DNA of 10,329 nt from Bacteroidales bacterium (GTDB lineage Bacteria > Bacteroidota > Bacteroidia > Bacteroidales > UBA12481), in contig JAQWAJ010000031.1 in NCBI GenBank assembly GCA_028707745.1, positions 1 to 10,329 of the forward strand, written 5' to 3'. A program made the translations under genes and the position numbers. Positions within the stretch are counted from its first letter, which is position 1. Every line of letters begins with the position of its first letter. Positions 1 to 7,034 of this stretch are shown here, piece after piece. The notes below the pieces were generated by a model. That model ran no database searches. It was not told the DNA's origin and saw nothing but the letters and a program-made list of their open reading frames with translations.

Positions 1-1
1 C

Positions 2-712
2 AATTGGCTGCCCGATCTGACCTATCTGGAAACGTTGGGGATAAGCCGGGTAAAAGTGATGTTCGTAAACTATCCGCACATGCCGACCGGCAAGCGGGCC
101 AACATGAATGTATATCAGGAGCTGGTGGATTTTGCCCGGTGCCACAACATTTTGCTGGTGAACGACAATCCATACAGTTTTATCCTGAACGATGAGCCCA
201 TCAGCCTCTTATCCGTTCCGGGCGCCATCGACACAGCGCTGGAGCTCAACAGTCTGAGCAAATCCCATAATATGGCCGGGTGGCGTATCGGAATGGTTGC
301 CGGCCGGAAAGAATATCTCGATTATCTGATTCGTTTTAAAAGCCAGATGGATTCAGGCATGTTCAAACCGATGCAATACGCCGCAGCCAAAGCATTGGAG
401 GCCGGTCCGGAGTGGTATGCCAAAATCAACTCGGTTTACCGTGAGCGTAAAGTATTCGTGCATGAATTGCTCGATCAGCTGAAATGCACTTACGACAAAG
501 CTCAGTCGGGGCTGTTTGTCTGGGCGCACATTCCATCCACTGAAACATCGGGACAAAGTCTGGCTGACCGGATATTAATGGAGAAGAGGGTTTTCATTAC
601 CCCCGGATTCATTTTCGGGCCACAGGGCGATCAATACATCAGGGTCTCCTTATGCCAACCCAAAGAGGTTATTATCAATGCAATAGAAAGAATTAACAGT
701 ACAATATCATGA
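2..712 (+). CDS. PLP-dependent aminotransferase, fold type I, probably aromatic (5' truncated)
   Basis: The gene enters from the left edge; 236 residues of the large and C-terminal domains are visible, beginning NWLPDLTYLE before any usable start codon, so the first 150 or so residues lie outside. The motif NYPHMPTG, the ND-NPYS segment (Asp and Tyr contacting the PLP ring), the Schiff-base lysine in SLSKSHNMAGWRIG (codon at 260-262) and the substrate-carboxylate arginine in YIRVSL mark a class I/II aminotransferase close to the aspartate/LL-diaminopimelate aminotransferase group. The sequence alone does not fix the substrate. Because it is followed directly by tyrA and a DAHP synthase-chorismate mutase, I infer that it transaminates phenylpyruvate and/or 4-hydroxyphenylpyruvate, the last step to Phe and Tyr; related Bacteroidota clusters place such a gene after prephenate dehydratase (pheA), which may lie just upstream. 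Its stop TGA overlaps the tyrA start (ATGA), suggesting translational coupling. Confidence 0.9.
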   Translation, partial: NWLPDLTYLETLGISRVKVMFVNYPHMPTGKRANMNVYQELVDFARCHNILLVNDNPYSFILNDEPISLLSVPGAIDTALELNSLSKSHNMAGWRIGMVAGRKEYLDYLIRFKSQMDSGMFKPMQYAAAKALEAGPEWYAKINSVYRERKVFVHELLDQLKCTYDKAQSGLFVWAHIPSTETSGQSLADRILMEKRVFITPGFIFGPQGDQYIRVSLCQPKEVIINAIERINSTIS

Positions 713-1569
713 CAGTATGTATTATCGGCCTGGGTTTGATCGGCGGATCAATAGGCCTGGAATTAAAGACCAAGAGATTTGCAGACCGGATTATCGGTGT
801 GGAAAAGAATCCGGAGTATGCAAAGATTGCACTTGAAAGGGGGCTGGTCGATGCGATTTCAAAGTTGGTGGATGCCATTTAGCAATCGGAGCTGATCATT
901 CTGGCCATCCCGGTGGATGCGATCCGGTCGTTATTGCCATTTGTACTGGATTACGTTACCCATCAGACGGTTACAGATGTCGGGTCCACTAAACTGAGTA
1001 TCACGGAGTTGGTCAAGAATCACCCCAAACGCTCCCATTATGTAGCTTCACATCCGATGTCGGGAACGGAATTTTCGGGACCTGAAGCTGCCATCCCCGG
1101 ATTGTTCAACAAGAAAGTCGGGATCATCTGCGATATGGCCCTGAGCAGTCCGAAAGCCCTGGAAACGGTGACGGATTTATATATGGCCATGAATATGAGG
1201 CTGGTATTTATGAGTTCCAAAGAGCATGATCTTCATACCGCTTATGTTTCGCATATTTCACATCTGACCTCGTTTGCGTTGGCGCTGACGGTTCTCGACA
1301 AGGAGCGGAATGAAAAAAACATTTTGAACCTGGCGTCCGGAGGATTCGACAGCACGGTAAGGCTTGCCGCCTCCTCGGCCGACATGTGGGTGCCTGTTTT
1401 CGATCAGAACAGGGAAAATGTTGTAGAGGTTATGGAGACATATATCGATAAAATGTCGCAATTTAAAGACTTAATTAAGGCTGGTGAAACCGATAAAGTG
1501 CGAGACCTGATCAAAAAAGCCAACATTATTCAAAAAACATTAAAACAGAATCCATGGAATCAAAAATAA
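709..1569 (+). pseudogene. tyrA: Prephenate dehydrogenase TyrA, interrupted by an in-frame amber codon
   Basis: Read from the ATG at 709, the frame encodes 286 codons of a TyrA that would oxidatively decarboxylate prephenate to 4-hydroxyphenylpyruvate with NAD(P)+. The N-terminal Rossmann glycine loop is GLGLIGGSIG (residues 7-16). The strand end LIILAIPVD, the substrate-domain motifs SHPMSG, SHISHL and GGFDSTVRLA, and an intact helical C-terminus follow. However, codon 58 (880-882) is TAG, between DAI and QSELIIL, with homology continuing in the same frame on both sides and no frameshift. One base change from CAG, GAG, AAG or another NAG/TNG-type sense codon would explain it. The downstream piece can open only from GTG at 913, which drops the nucleotide-binding loop, so it is unlikely to be a working dehydrogenase by itself. 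It may be a true recent nonsense mutation, a sequencing error or strain polymorphism. Start overlaps the aminotransferase stop by 4 nt; the end overlaps the next gene by 16 nt. Confidence 0.85.
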
Positions 1570-2639
1570 CAACATCCGCATTTGAAGGCTGGAACCTCGA
1601 TACACAGAGGCCATTGATCATTGCCGGTCCCTGTTCGGCAGAAACTGAAGAGCAGGTACTTGAAACTGCCAGAAGGCTGAAAGCTACCCGCACGCAGATA
1701 TTCCGCGCCGGAATCTGGAAGCCGCGTACCCGCCCTAATTCCTTTGAGGGAGTCGGGGTTAAAGGGTTGAAATGGCTGAAGATGGTCAAAGAAGAAACAG
1801 GATTGCTGACCACCACTGAAGTTGCCAATGCACAGCATGTTTATGAAGCTTTAAAGTATGGCATCGATATGTTGTGGATCGGGGCCCGGACCACGGTGAA
1901 TCCTTTTACGATTCAGGAGATTGCCAATGCGTTGAGTGGGGTTGACATTCCGATTTTCATCAAGAATCCGGTTAATCCCGATGTTGATTTGTGGATCGGC
2001 TCGATCGAGCGGCTTCAAAAAGTTGGAATCACGAGAATTGCAGGGGTGCACAGGGGCTTTTCGAGTTTCTCCGAAAGCCGTTACCGCAATGCTCCCAACT
2101 GGCAGATACCCATCGAGCTAAAACGAATCAGGCCTGATTTGCCATTGATCTGTGATCCCAGTCATATATCCGGAAAACGCAACTTGCTTCTAGAGGTATC
2201 GCAAAAAGCCATGGACCTGAACTTTGACGGGTTGATGATCGAAACTCATCCTGATCCTGACAATGCCTGGTCTGATGCCCGTCAGCAGATCACTCCGGAG
2301 CAGCTGGCTGAATTGCTCGATCATCTGATTCTCAGGAAGACAGATCCCGGAAGTAACGGATTCATGAGTAAACTTGAAGAGCTCAGGAGCGAGATCGACC
2401 GTCTGGATCAGGAGTTGCTGATGATTCTTGAAGATCGTATGAAAGTAGCAGCCAGCATCGGACAGTGTAAAAAGGAAAATGGAGTGACCATTCTGCAGTC
2501 GGCCCGTTGGGATCAGATCATTTCGAAATATCTCGAAGTCGGCCAGTCGAAAGGCTTTTCCGAAGAGTTCATCCGCAAGCTATTCATGGCCATCCATCAG
2601 GAGTCGATCAATACACAGACGCGTATCATGAACGAATAA
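1554..2639 (+). CDS. Bifunctional DAHP synthase (type I beta) / chorismate mutase (AroQ)
   Basis: A 361-residue fusion. Residues about 20-265 are a class I beta 3-deoxy-D-arabino-heptulosonate-7-phosphate synthase TIM barrel, condensing phosphoenolpyruvate and erythrose 4-phosphate. Visible motifs are GPCSAE (25-30), AGIWKPRTRP (52-61), IGARTT, KNPVNPD, GVHRGFSS, the metal-site CDPSHISGKR and ETHPDPDNAWSD. Residues 271-361 are an all-helical AroQ chorismate mutase converting chorismate to prephenate; Arg278, Arg295, Lys306/307, Arg318 and Gln355 fall where E. coli AroQ has its active-site Arg11, Arg28, Lys39, Arg51 and Gln88. The domain joint is near residue 268. This C-terminal CM fusion is typical of Bacteroidota and some Firmicutes-type enzymes, where the mutase domain can also mediate feedback control of the synthase by prephenate or chorismate (family knowledge, not shown here). 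The ATG lies inside the last codons of tyrA, so the two are probably coupled. It catalyses both the first step of the pathway and the first step after chorismate towards Phe/Tyr. Confidence 0.95.
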   Translation: MESKITTSAFEGWNLDTQRPLIIAGPCSAETEEQVLETARRLKATRTQIFRAGIWKPRTRPNSFEGVGVKGLKWLKMVKEETGLLTTTEVANAQHVYEALKYGIDMLWIGARTTVNPFTIQEIANALSGVDIPIFIKNPVNPDVDLWIGSIERLQKVGITRIAGVHRGFSSFSESRYRNAPNWQIPIELKRIRPDLPLICDPSHISGKRNLLLEVSQKAMDLNFDGLMIETHPDPDNAWSDARQQITPEQLAELLDHLILRKTDPGSNGFMSKLEELRSEIDRLDQELLMILEDRMKVAASIGQCKKENGVTILQSARWDQIISKYLEVGQSKGFSEEFIRKLFMAIHQESINTQTRIMNE

Positions 2640-2670
2640 TTTCCGTTATATTGCAGCTAAACATCAGAAT

Positions 2671-3924
2671 ATGCAGATAACCGTTCAGCGATCGAAGATA
2701 TCAGGAGAGATAGCCGCACCACCCTCAAAGAGTTATGCGCAGAGGGCTTTGGCCGGGGCATTACTCACAAAGGGCGTTACAATAATCCGGAATCCGTCAG
2801 TAAGCGACGATGCGAAAGCCGCTGCGGGGATCATCAGGCAGTTGGGTGCAACCATAGATGACCAGGGTGATCACCTGATCATCAAAGGCGGTTTTAATCC
2901 GATCAGTCAGAAGCTGGATTGCGGGGAAGCGGGATTGAGTTTGCGGATGTTCTCGCCCATTGCCGCACTGGCTGACAACACGATGATGATGAGCGGGACC
3001 GGATCTTTGCAGAACCGCCCTGTTCAGATGATTGCAGATGCGCTGAACCAGTTGGGTTGCAGAAGTCAGACACAGGATGGGTTTCTACCCGTCTGGATCA
3101 AAGGCCCGCTGAAAAGCGGAAAAGCCACGATCGACGGATCGGTCTCCTCGCAGCTTTTGACCGGCTTATTGATGGCCTTGCCGGTTGTCAAAGGGGATTC
3201 CGAAATCAGGGTAAGTAATCTTCAGAGTTTACCTTATGTCGATATGACTATTGATATTTTGAAGCAGTTCGGCATCTCGGTCAAACACGATGAGTATAAA
3301 ACTTTCCACATACCGGGCAAGCAAAAGTATCGCCCAGCCACGATCCAGGTGGAGGGGGACTGGAGCGGAGCAGCTTTTTTGCTGGTAGCCGGAGCCTTAG
3401 CCGGCACCGTGACCATCAGCGGACTACAGGAGAACTCCTTGCAGGCAGACCGTCAAATCCTGCAGGCGCTGGAGTTTGCCGGAGCGAAGATCGAGATTAC
3501 CGGTGACCGGATCACGGTGAGCCGTGGAGAGCTCCGTCCGTTTGATTTCAACGCCACGAATTGTCCCGACCTGTTTCCTCCGCTGGTAGCCCTGGCTGCG
3601 CACTGCAACGGGGTAAGCCGGATTGAAGGAGTCGGAAGGCTGATCCATAAAGAGAGTAACCGGGCAAAAGTTTTGCAGGATGAGTTTTATAAGCTTGGGA
3701 TCTCCATGCGAATTGAAGGGCCCAATCTATATGTCAGTGGCCAATCGCTCATGAAAACCGGTGAGGTTGATGCGCACGGCGATCACCGGATTGCCATGGC
3801 AGCGGCCACTGTTGCCATGATTTCACGGACTCCGGTTAAAATCATCGGCGCCGAATGTATCGCAAAATCATATCCTGGTTTTTATCAGGATCTTAAAACC
3901 CTGGGAGGAAGAATCGATGAATAG
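2671..3924 (+). CDS. aroA: 3-phosphoshikimate 1-carboxyvinyltransferase (EPSP synthase)
   Basis: 417 residues, normal length for a cytosolic EPSP synthase, which joins shikimate 3-phosphate and phosphoenolpyruvate. The two inside-out alpha/beta domains carry the expected residues: SKS 19-21 with Arg25 at the N-terminus, GEAG 85-88 with Arg92, Arg116 in SLQNRP, SSQ 159-161 for phosphate binding, EGDWSGAAF, Asp300, KESNR 327-331, DHR 371-373 and Lys399 in IAKSYPG. By hand alignment these match E. coli Lys22, Arg27, Gly96, Arg100, Arg124, Ser169-Gln171, Asp313, Lys340/Arg344, Arg386 and Lys411. At the glyphosate-contact loop the E. coli Thr97 and Pro101 positions are Leu89 and Met93, a divergence common in this lineage. 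It lies 31 nt after the DAHP synthase gene with no visible terminator between, and overlaps aroC by 8 nt. There is no recognisable ribosome binding site, normal for Bacteroidota. It terminates in TAG, so amber is an ordinary stop codon here. Confidence 0.97.
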   Translation: MQITVQRSKISGEIAAPPSKSYAQRALAGALLTKGVTIIRNPSVSDDAKAAAGIIRQLGATIDDQGDHLIIKGGFNPISQKLDCGEAGLSLRMFSPIAALADNTMMMSGTGSLQNRPVQMIADALNQLGCRSQTQDGFLPVWIKGPLKSGKATIDGSVSSQLLTGLLMALPVVKGDSEIRVSNLQSLPYVDMTIDILKQFGISVKHDEYKTFHIPGKQKYRPATIQVEGDWSGAAFLLVAGALAGTVTISGLQENSLQADRQILQALEFAGAKIEITGDRITVSRGELRPFDFNATNCPDLFPPLVALAAHCNGVSRIEGVGRLIHKESNRAKVLQDEFYKLGISMRIEGPNLYVSGQSLMKTGEVDAHGDHRIAMAAATVAMISRTPVKIIGAECIAKSYPGFYQDLKTLGGRIDE

Positions 3925-4891
3925 TTTTGGCAATCATTTCAAAGTCAGCATATTCGGAGAGTCACATGGACCGATGATCGGGATAACCCTTGATGGCTGC
4001 AAACCAGGGATTCCATTATCTGTAGAGGATTTTGAGGAAGATATCCGGCGCCGGCAACCCGGTGCAAAGGGTACCACGCCCAGAGTGGAAGCCGACCAAC
4101 CGAAAATCGTATCGGGATGGTACAAAGATTTTACAACGGGTGCTCCGCTGACCATACTTTTTGAGAATCAGAATACCCGGTCGGGAGATTATGACAATCT
4201 GCAGAAACAGCCCAGGCCCGGCCATGCCGACTGGGTGGCTATGATGAAGTTCGACGGTTTTAATGATCCGCGCGGTGGCGGGCATTTCAGCGGGAGGCTG
4301 ACGCTGGCGCTGGTAGCCGCGGGAGTGGTGGCTAAAAAAATGATCGGGCCGGTCAAGGTAACCGCCCGTCTTACCGAAGCCGGTGGCAATACTGATATTG
4401 AAGCAGCCATTGCCAAAGCGATCGAAGAAAAAGATTCAATCGGGGGACTCATAGAGTGCCAGGCCTCTCCCATGCCGGTTGGGTTGGGTGAGCCATTTTT
4501 TGATTCTGTGGAGTCTGTACTGTCGCACGCCATATTTGCCATTCCTGCGGTAAAAGGCATTGAGTTCGGGAGTGGCTTTTCGGCTGCCCGGATGAAAGGA
4601 TCGGAGCACAATGACCGGATCATTTCGGCCGATGGGAAGACGGCAACGAATCACGCCGGCGGGATCAACGGCGGGATCACCAATGGCAATGATCTGATAT
4701 TCAGGATCGCCATCAAGCCCACCTCCAGCATCTCAAAACCGCAGCAGACGCTCAATACCGAAAACAGGAAAGTCGAGGAGCTGGTTATTGAGGGTCGCCA
4801 TGATACCTGCATTGCCTTACGTGCGCCGGTTGTGGTGGAAGCGGTGACGGCAATTGTGCTGGCAGGGTTCCCGCAGCTTTCGCGGGAATGA
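3917..4891 (+). CDS. aroC: Chorismate synthase (unusual C-terminal tail)
   Basis: 324 residues; converts EPSP to chorismate using reduced FMN. Family signatures are present in order: SFGNHFKVSIFGESHG (3-18, conserved His17), RPGHAD (100-105, conserved His103), the glycine-rich RGGGHFSGR (119-127), GGINGGITNG (248-257), and GRHDTCIALRAPVVVEA (293-309). The protein is about 30 residues shorter than the usual 350-360, and the canonical RGGGRSSARE is replaced by RGGGHFSGRL, suggesting a divergent subclass. After the conserved VLA (314-316) the family normally continues with a short hydrophilic helix; here it ends GFPQLSRE, and the last seven codons plus stop coincide with a G+C-rich hairpin, so the native tail may have been replaced. 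The start ATG lies inside aroA (8-nt overlap). GGGAGGA at 3903-3909, 7 nt upstream, would be a good Shine-Dalgarno site, although such sites are little used in this phylum. Last gene of the aromatic operon. Confidence 0.95.
   Translation: MNSFGNHFKVSIFGESHGPMIGITLDGCKPGIPLSVEDFEEDIRRRQPGAKGTTPRVEADQPKIVSGWYKDFTTGAPLTILFENQNTRSGDYDNLQKQPRPGHADWVAMMKFDGFNDPRGGGHFSGRLTLALVAAGVVAKKMIGPVKVTARLTEAGGNTDIEAAIAKAIEEKDSIGGLIECQASPMPVGLGEPFFDSVESVLSHAIFAIPAVKGIEFGSGFSAARMKGSEHNDRIISADGKTATNHAGGINGGITNGNDLIFRIAIKPTSSISKPQQTLNTENRKVEELVIEGRHDTCIALRAPVVVEAVTAIVLAGFPQLSRE
4868..4888. repeat. G+C-rich hairpin forming the 3' end of aroC
   Basis: A perfect 7-bp inverted repeat, TTCCCGC / GCGGGAA, separated by a 7-nt loop (AGCTTTC), ends immediately before the aroC stop TGA (4889-4891). 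It resembles the short palindromic intergenic repeats of REP type, with a TTCCCGC...GCGGGAATGAC core, that are found in many bacterial genomes. No T-tract follows on either strand, so it is not a classical intrinsic terminator, though it could block 3' exonuclease or weaken transcription. No second copy occurs in this window, so its repeat status is inference. Confidence 0.45.
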
Positions 4892-4980
4892 CAAATAACG
4901 GAGTTCTGGAGGAGAAGGTATTTATTCAGTAAAAATTGCGTTTTTTAGAGAGGTTATATAAAAACTAAATACGTATATGC

Positions 4981-6171
4981 ATGAAATCATTTGATCCCGC
5001 TTCAAATATCCAGGACCTTCTGCAATTTGGTGAGTATGGCGATGTTAACCCGTCGATCACCGACAGTGCCACTTTTACTTTTATGCAAGCCAAAACCATG
5101 GCCGACACTTTTCATGGTGAAACTGAAGGGTGCTATCTCTATTCCCGCCACTGGAACCCCAGCAATAAATATCTTTCTGACGCGCTTGCAGCCATGGAAG
5201 GCACTGAAGCTGCCTGGGTAACTGCTTCAGGAATGAGTGCCATTACCTGTGCCCTGATGCATGAAATCAAATCAGGCGATCACATCGTTTCTGCAGCAAC
5301 CATCTACGGAGGCACCTTTGCTTTTTTGAGCAACTGGATGAAGAGATTCAATGTGGAAGTCACCTTTGTGAATATCAGCGATCTCAAATCTGTCGAGAAT
5401 GCCGTCAAACCGAATACCAGGCTGATCTATACAGAGACAATGACTAATCCGATGCTTCAGATTTCGGATATTCCTTCGCTTTCGAAGCTGGCGCATAAAC
5501 ACGGGGCCAAACTGATTGTCGACAATACCTTTACTCCGATGATCGTTTCGCCATGCCGGCTGGGTGCCGATATCACGGTTTACAGCATGACCAAATTCAT
5601 CAACGGAAAAAATGATTGCGTAGCAGGAGCCATCTGTTCGACCAAGGAATACATCTGTTCACTGATCGACGTAAATAGTGGCACTGCCATGTTGCTGGGA
5701 CCGGTGCTCGATCCGATGCGTTCCTCATCGATTCTGAAAAATCTTCATACGCTGCATATTCGTATGAAGCAGCACAGTGCAAATGCCCAGTACCTTGCCG
5801 ACCGGTTCAAATCCATTGGTTTGAAATTCAACTATCCCGGCGTACCCGAACATCCGGGGCACGAGCTTTTAAAATCGATGATGAATCCGGGATTCGGATT
5901 CGGTGGCATCATCTCCATCGACCTTGAAACTTCCGAAAGAGCCAGCAAAGTCATGGAAGCCATGGAAATCAAAGGGGTTGGTTATCTGGCCGTCAGTCTG
6001 GGATATTTTAAAACACTGTTCAGTAATTCGGGAAAGAGCACCTCGTCGGAAATTCCTGATGATATACAGCATGAGATGGGCTTATCCGAAGGTTTGGTCA
6101 GGTTCTCTGTCGGACTTGACAATGATATAGAGCGAACCTTTGAACTGATTAAAGAGTCGTTGAACGAATGA
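4981..6171 (+). CDS. Cys/Met metabolism PLP-dependent enzyme (gamma-family lyase or sulfhydrylase)
   Basis: 396 residues, full length for the cystathionine gamma-synthase/lyase, methionine gamma-lyase and O-acetylhomoserine sulfhydrylase family. YSRHWNPS (54-61) supplies the Tyr and Arg that bind the PLP phosphate of the neighbouring subunit. Tyr109 in IYGGTF stacks on the cofactor, Asp181 in VDNTF pairs with the ring nitrogen, Lys205 in SMTKFINGK is the Schiff-base lysine, and Arg374 in VRFSVGLD binds the substrate carboxylate. The residue after Tyr109-Gly110 is Gly111, whereas Pseudomonas methionine gamma-lyase has the activity-important Cys116 there, so a methionine gamma-lyase label is not secure. 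The usual GHSD after the lysine is GKND. I leave the substrate open: a transsulfuration, sulfhydrylation or lyase role is possible. It is separated from aroC by 89 nt without a clear promoter consensus. The pirin gene follows after 20 nt and is probably cotranscribed. No signal peptide; cytosolic. Confidence 0.9.
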   Translation: MKSFDPASNIQDLLQFGEYGDVNPSITDSATFTFMQAKTMADTFHGETEGCYLYSRHWNPSNKYLSDALAAMEGTEAAWVTASGMSAITCALMHEIKSGDHIVSAATIYGGTFAFLSNWMKRFNVEVTFVNISDLKSVENAVKPNTRLIYTETMTNPMLQISDIPSLSKLAHKHGAKLIVDNTFTPMIVSPCRLGADITVYSMTKFINGKNDCVAGAICSTKEYICSLIDVNSGTAMLLGPVLDPMRSSSILKNLHTLHIRMKQHSANAQYLADRFKSIGLKFNYPGVPEHPGHELLKSMMNPGFGFGGIISIDLETSERASKVMEAMEIKGVGYLAVSLGYFKTLFSNSGKSTSSEIPDDIQHEMGLSEGLVRFSVGLDNDIERTFELIKESLNE

Positions 6172-6191
6172 TCATCTAAAATCCTGTCACC

Positions 6192-7034
6192 ATGATCAGA
6201 AAAATTGAAAGTACGCTGGGGAGCACACCCGTTCTGGAAGGAGCGGGAGTGCAGTTGCAGCGGGTATTCGGATATCCGCGCAAAGGATGGTTGGATCCTT
6301 TTCTGATGCTTGATCATTTCGGGTCAGGTAATCCGGATGACTACATGTCCGGGTTTCCCTGGCATCCGCATCGCGGGATCGAAACCGTGACCTACATGCT
6401 TGCCGGAGAGGTAGAACACGAGGACAGCATGGGCAATAAGGGGGTAATCAAATCTGGGGATATCCAGTGGATGACGGCCGGAAGCGGTATTCTTCACCAG
6501 GAAATGCCCCGGAAATATGAAGGAGTCATGAGTGGGTTCCAGCTATGGGTTAATCTACCCGCCTCGCATAAAATGATGGCGCCACGCTATCAGGATGTCC
6601 CGGGGCATCTGATCCCCGAATTCGACTGGAAAAACATACGTATCCGGCTCGCTGCAGGAAAATTTGGCGAATACACCGGTCCGGTAAAAGATATTGTGGT
6701 CAGGCCACTTTTCATGGATATGTCATTACCGGCAGGTGTGCAGCAGACCATCGAGGTAAATCCCGATCATACTGTATTTGCCTATGTATTTGAAGGGGTT
6801 GCCTTTTTCGACCTGCAGATGGCGCATCCGATCGCTGCCGGAACTTTGGTGAAACTGATCGGCGGCGACCAGGTATTTTTGGCAACCGACAAAGCCAGTG
6901 CACGGTTTCTGCTGATCGGAGGAAAACCGCTTCATGAAGAGATTGCCTGGCGGGGCCCGATTGTCATGAACACCAAGGAGGAGCTTTATCAGGCCTTTGA
7001 GGATTACCAGACGGGAAATTTCGTCAAGAAGTAG
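6192..7034 (+). CDS. Pirin family protein (bicupin)
   Basis: 280 residues with the two-cupin pirin layout. The N-terminal cupin contains DPFLMLDHFG (35-44) and the metal-binding set His58 and His60 in FPWHPHRGIET plus His102 and Glu104 in GSGILHQEMP, equivalent to the iron ligands His56, His58, His101 and Glu103 of human pirin. The C-terminal cupin (about 165-270) lacks such ligands, as usual. The conserved FQLWVNLPASHKM and the C-terminal GKPLHEEIAWRGPIVMNT motif support the assignment. Bacterial pirins vary in role: some are quercetin dioxygenases, others bind metabolic enzymes; nothing here tells which. The ATG follows the PLP enzyme stop by 20 nt, so an operon is likely. The stop TAG (7032-7034) directly abuts the stop of the convergent DUF2807 gene, leaving no space for a terminator. 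Confidence 0.95.
   Translation: MIRKIESTLGSTPVLEGAGVQLQRVFGYPRKGWLDPFLMLDHFGSGNPDDYMSGFPWHPHRGIETVTYMLAGEVEHEDSMGNKGVIKSGDIQWMTAGSGILHQEMPRKYEGVMSGFQLWVNLPASHKMMAPRYQDVPGHLIPEFDWKNIRIRLAAGKFGEYTGPVKDIVVRPLFMDMSLPAGVQQTIEVNPDHTVFAYVFEGVAFFDLQMAHPIAAGTLVKLIGGDQVFLATDKASARFLLIGGKPLHEEIAWRGPIVMNTKEELYQAFEDYQTGNFVKK

Noticed and set aside
880..882. Recoded UAG (pyrrolysine or alternative genetic code)
   Set aside because: aroA and pirin use TAG as a normal stop, and no downstream stem-loop or pyrrolysine-type context is apparent.
913..1569. Separate 218-residue gene starting at GTG 913
   Set aside because: It is the in-frame remainder of tyrA after the amber codon, starts in the middle of a conserved strand and lacks the nucleotide-binding loop, so I treat it as part of the interrupted gene.
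4189..4623. 144-residue open frame on the - strand inside aroC
   Set aside because: Antisense shadow of aroC with low-complexity composition and no recognisable motif.
4930..4970. TTGCGT / TATAAA as a sigma70-like promoter before the PLP enzyme
   Set aside because: Spacing is about 15 nt and the form is not the promoter type used by this phylum.
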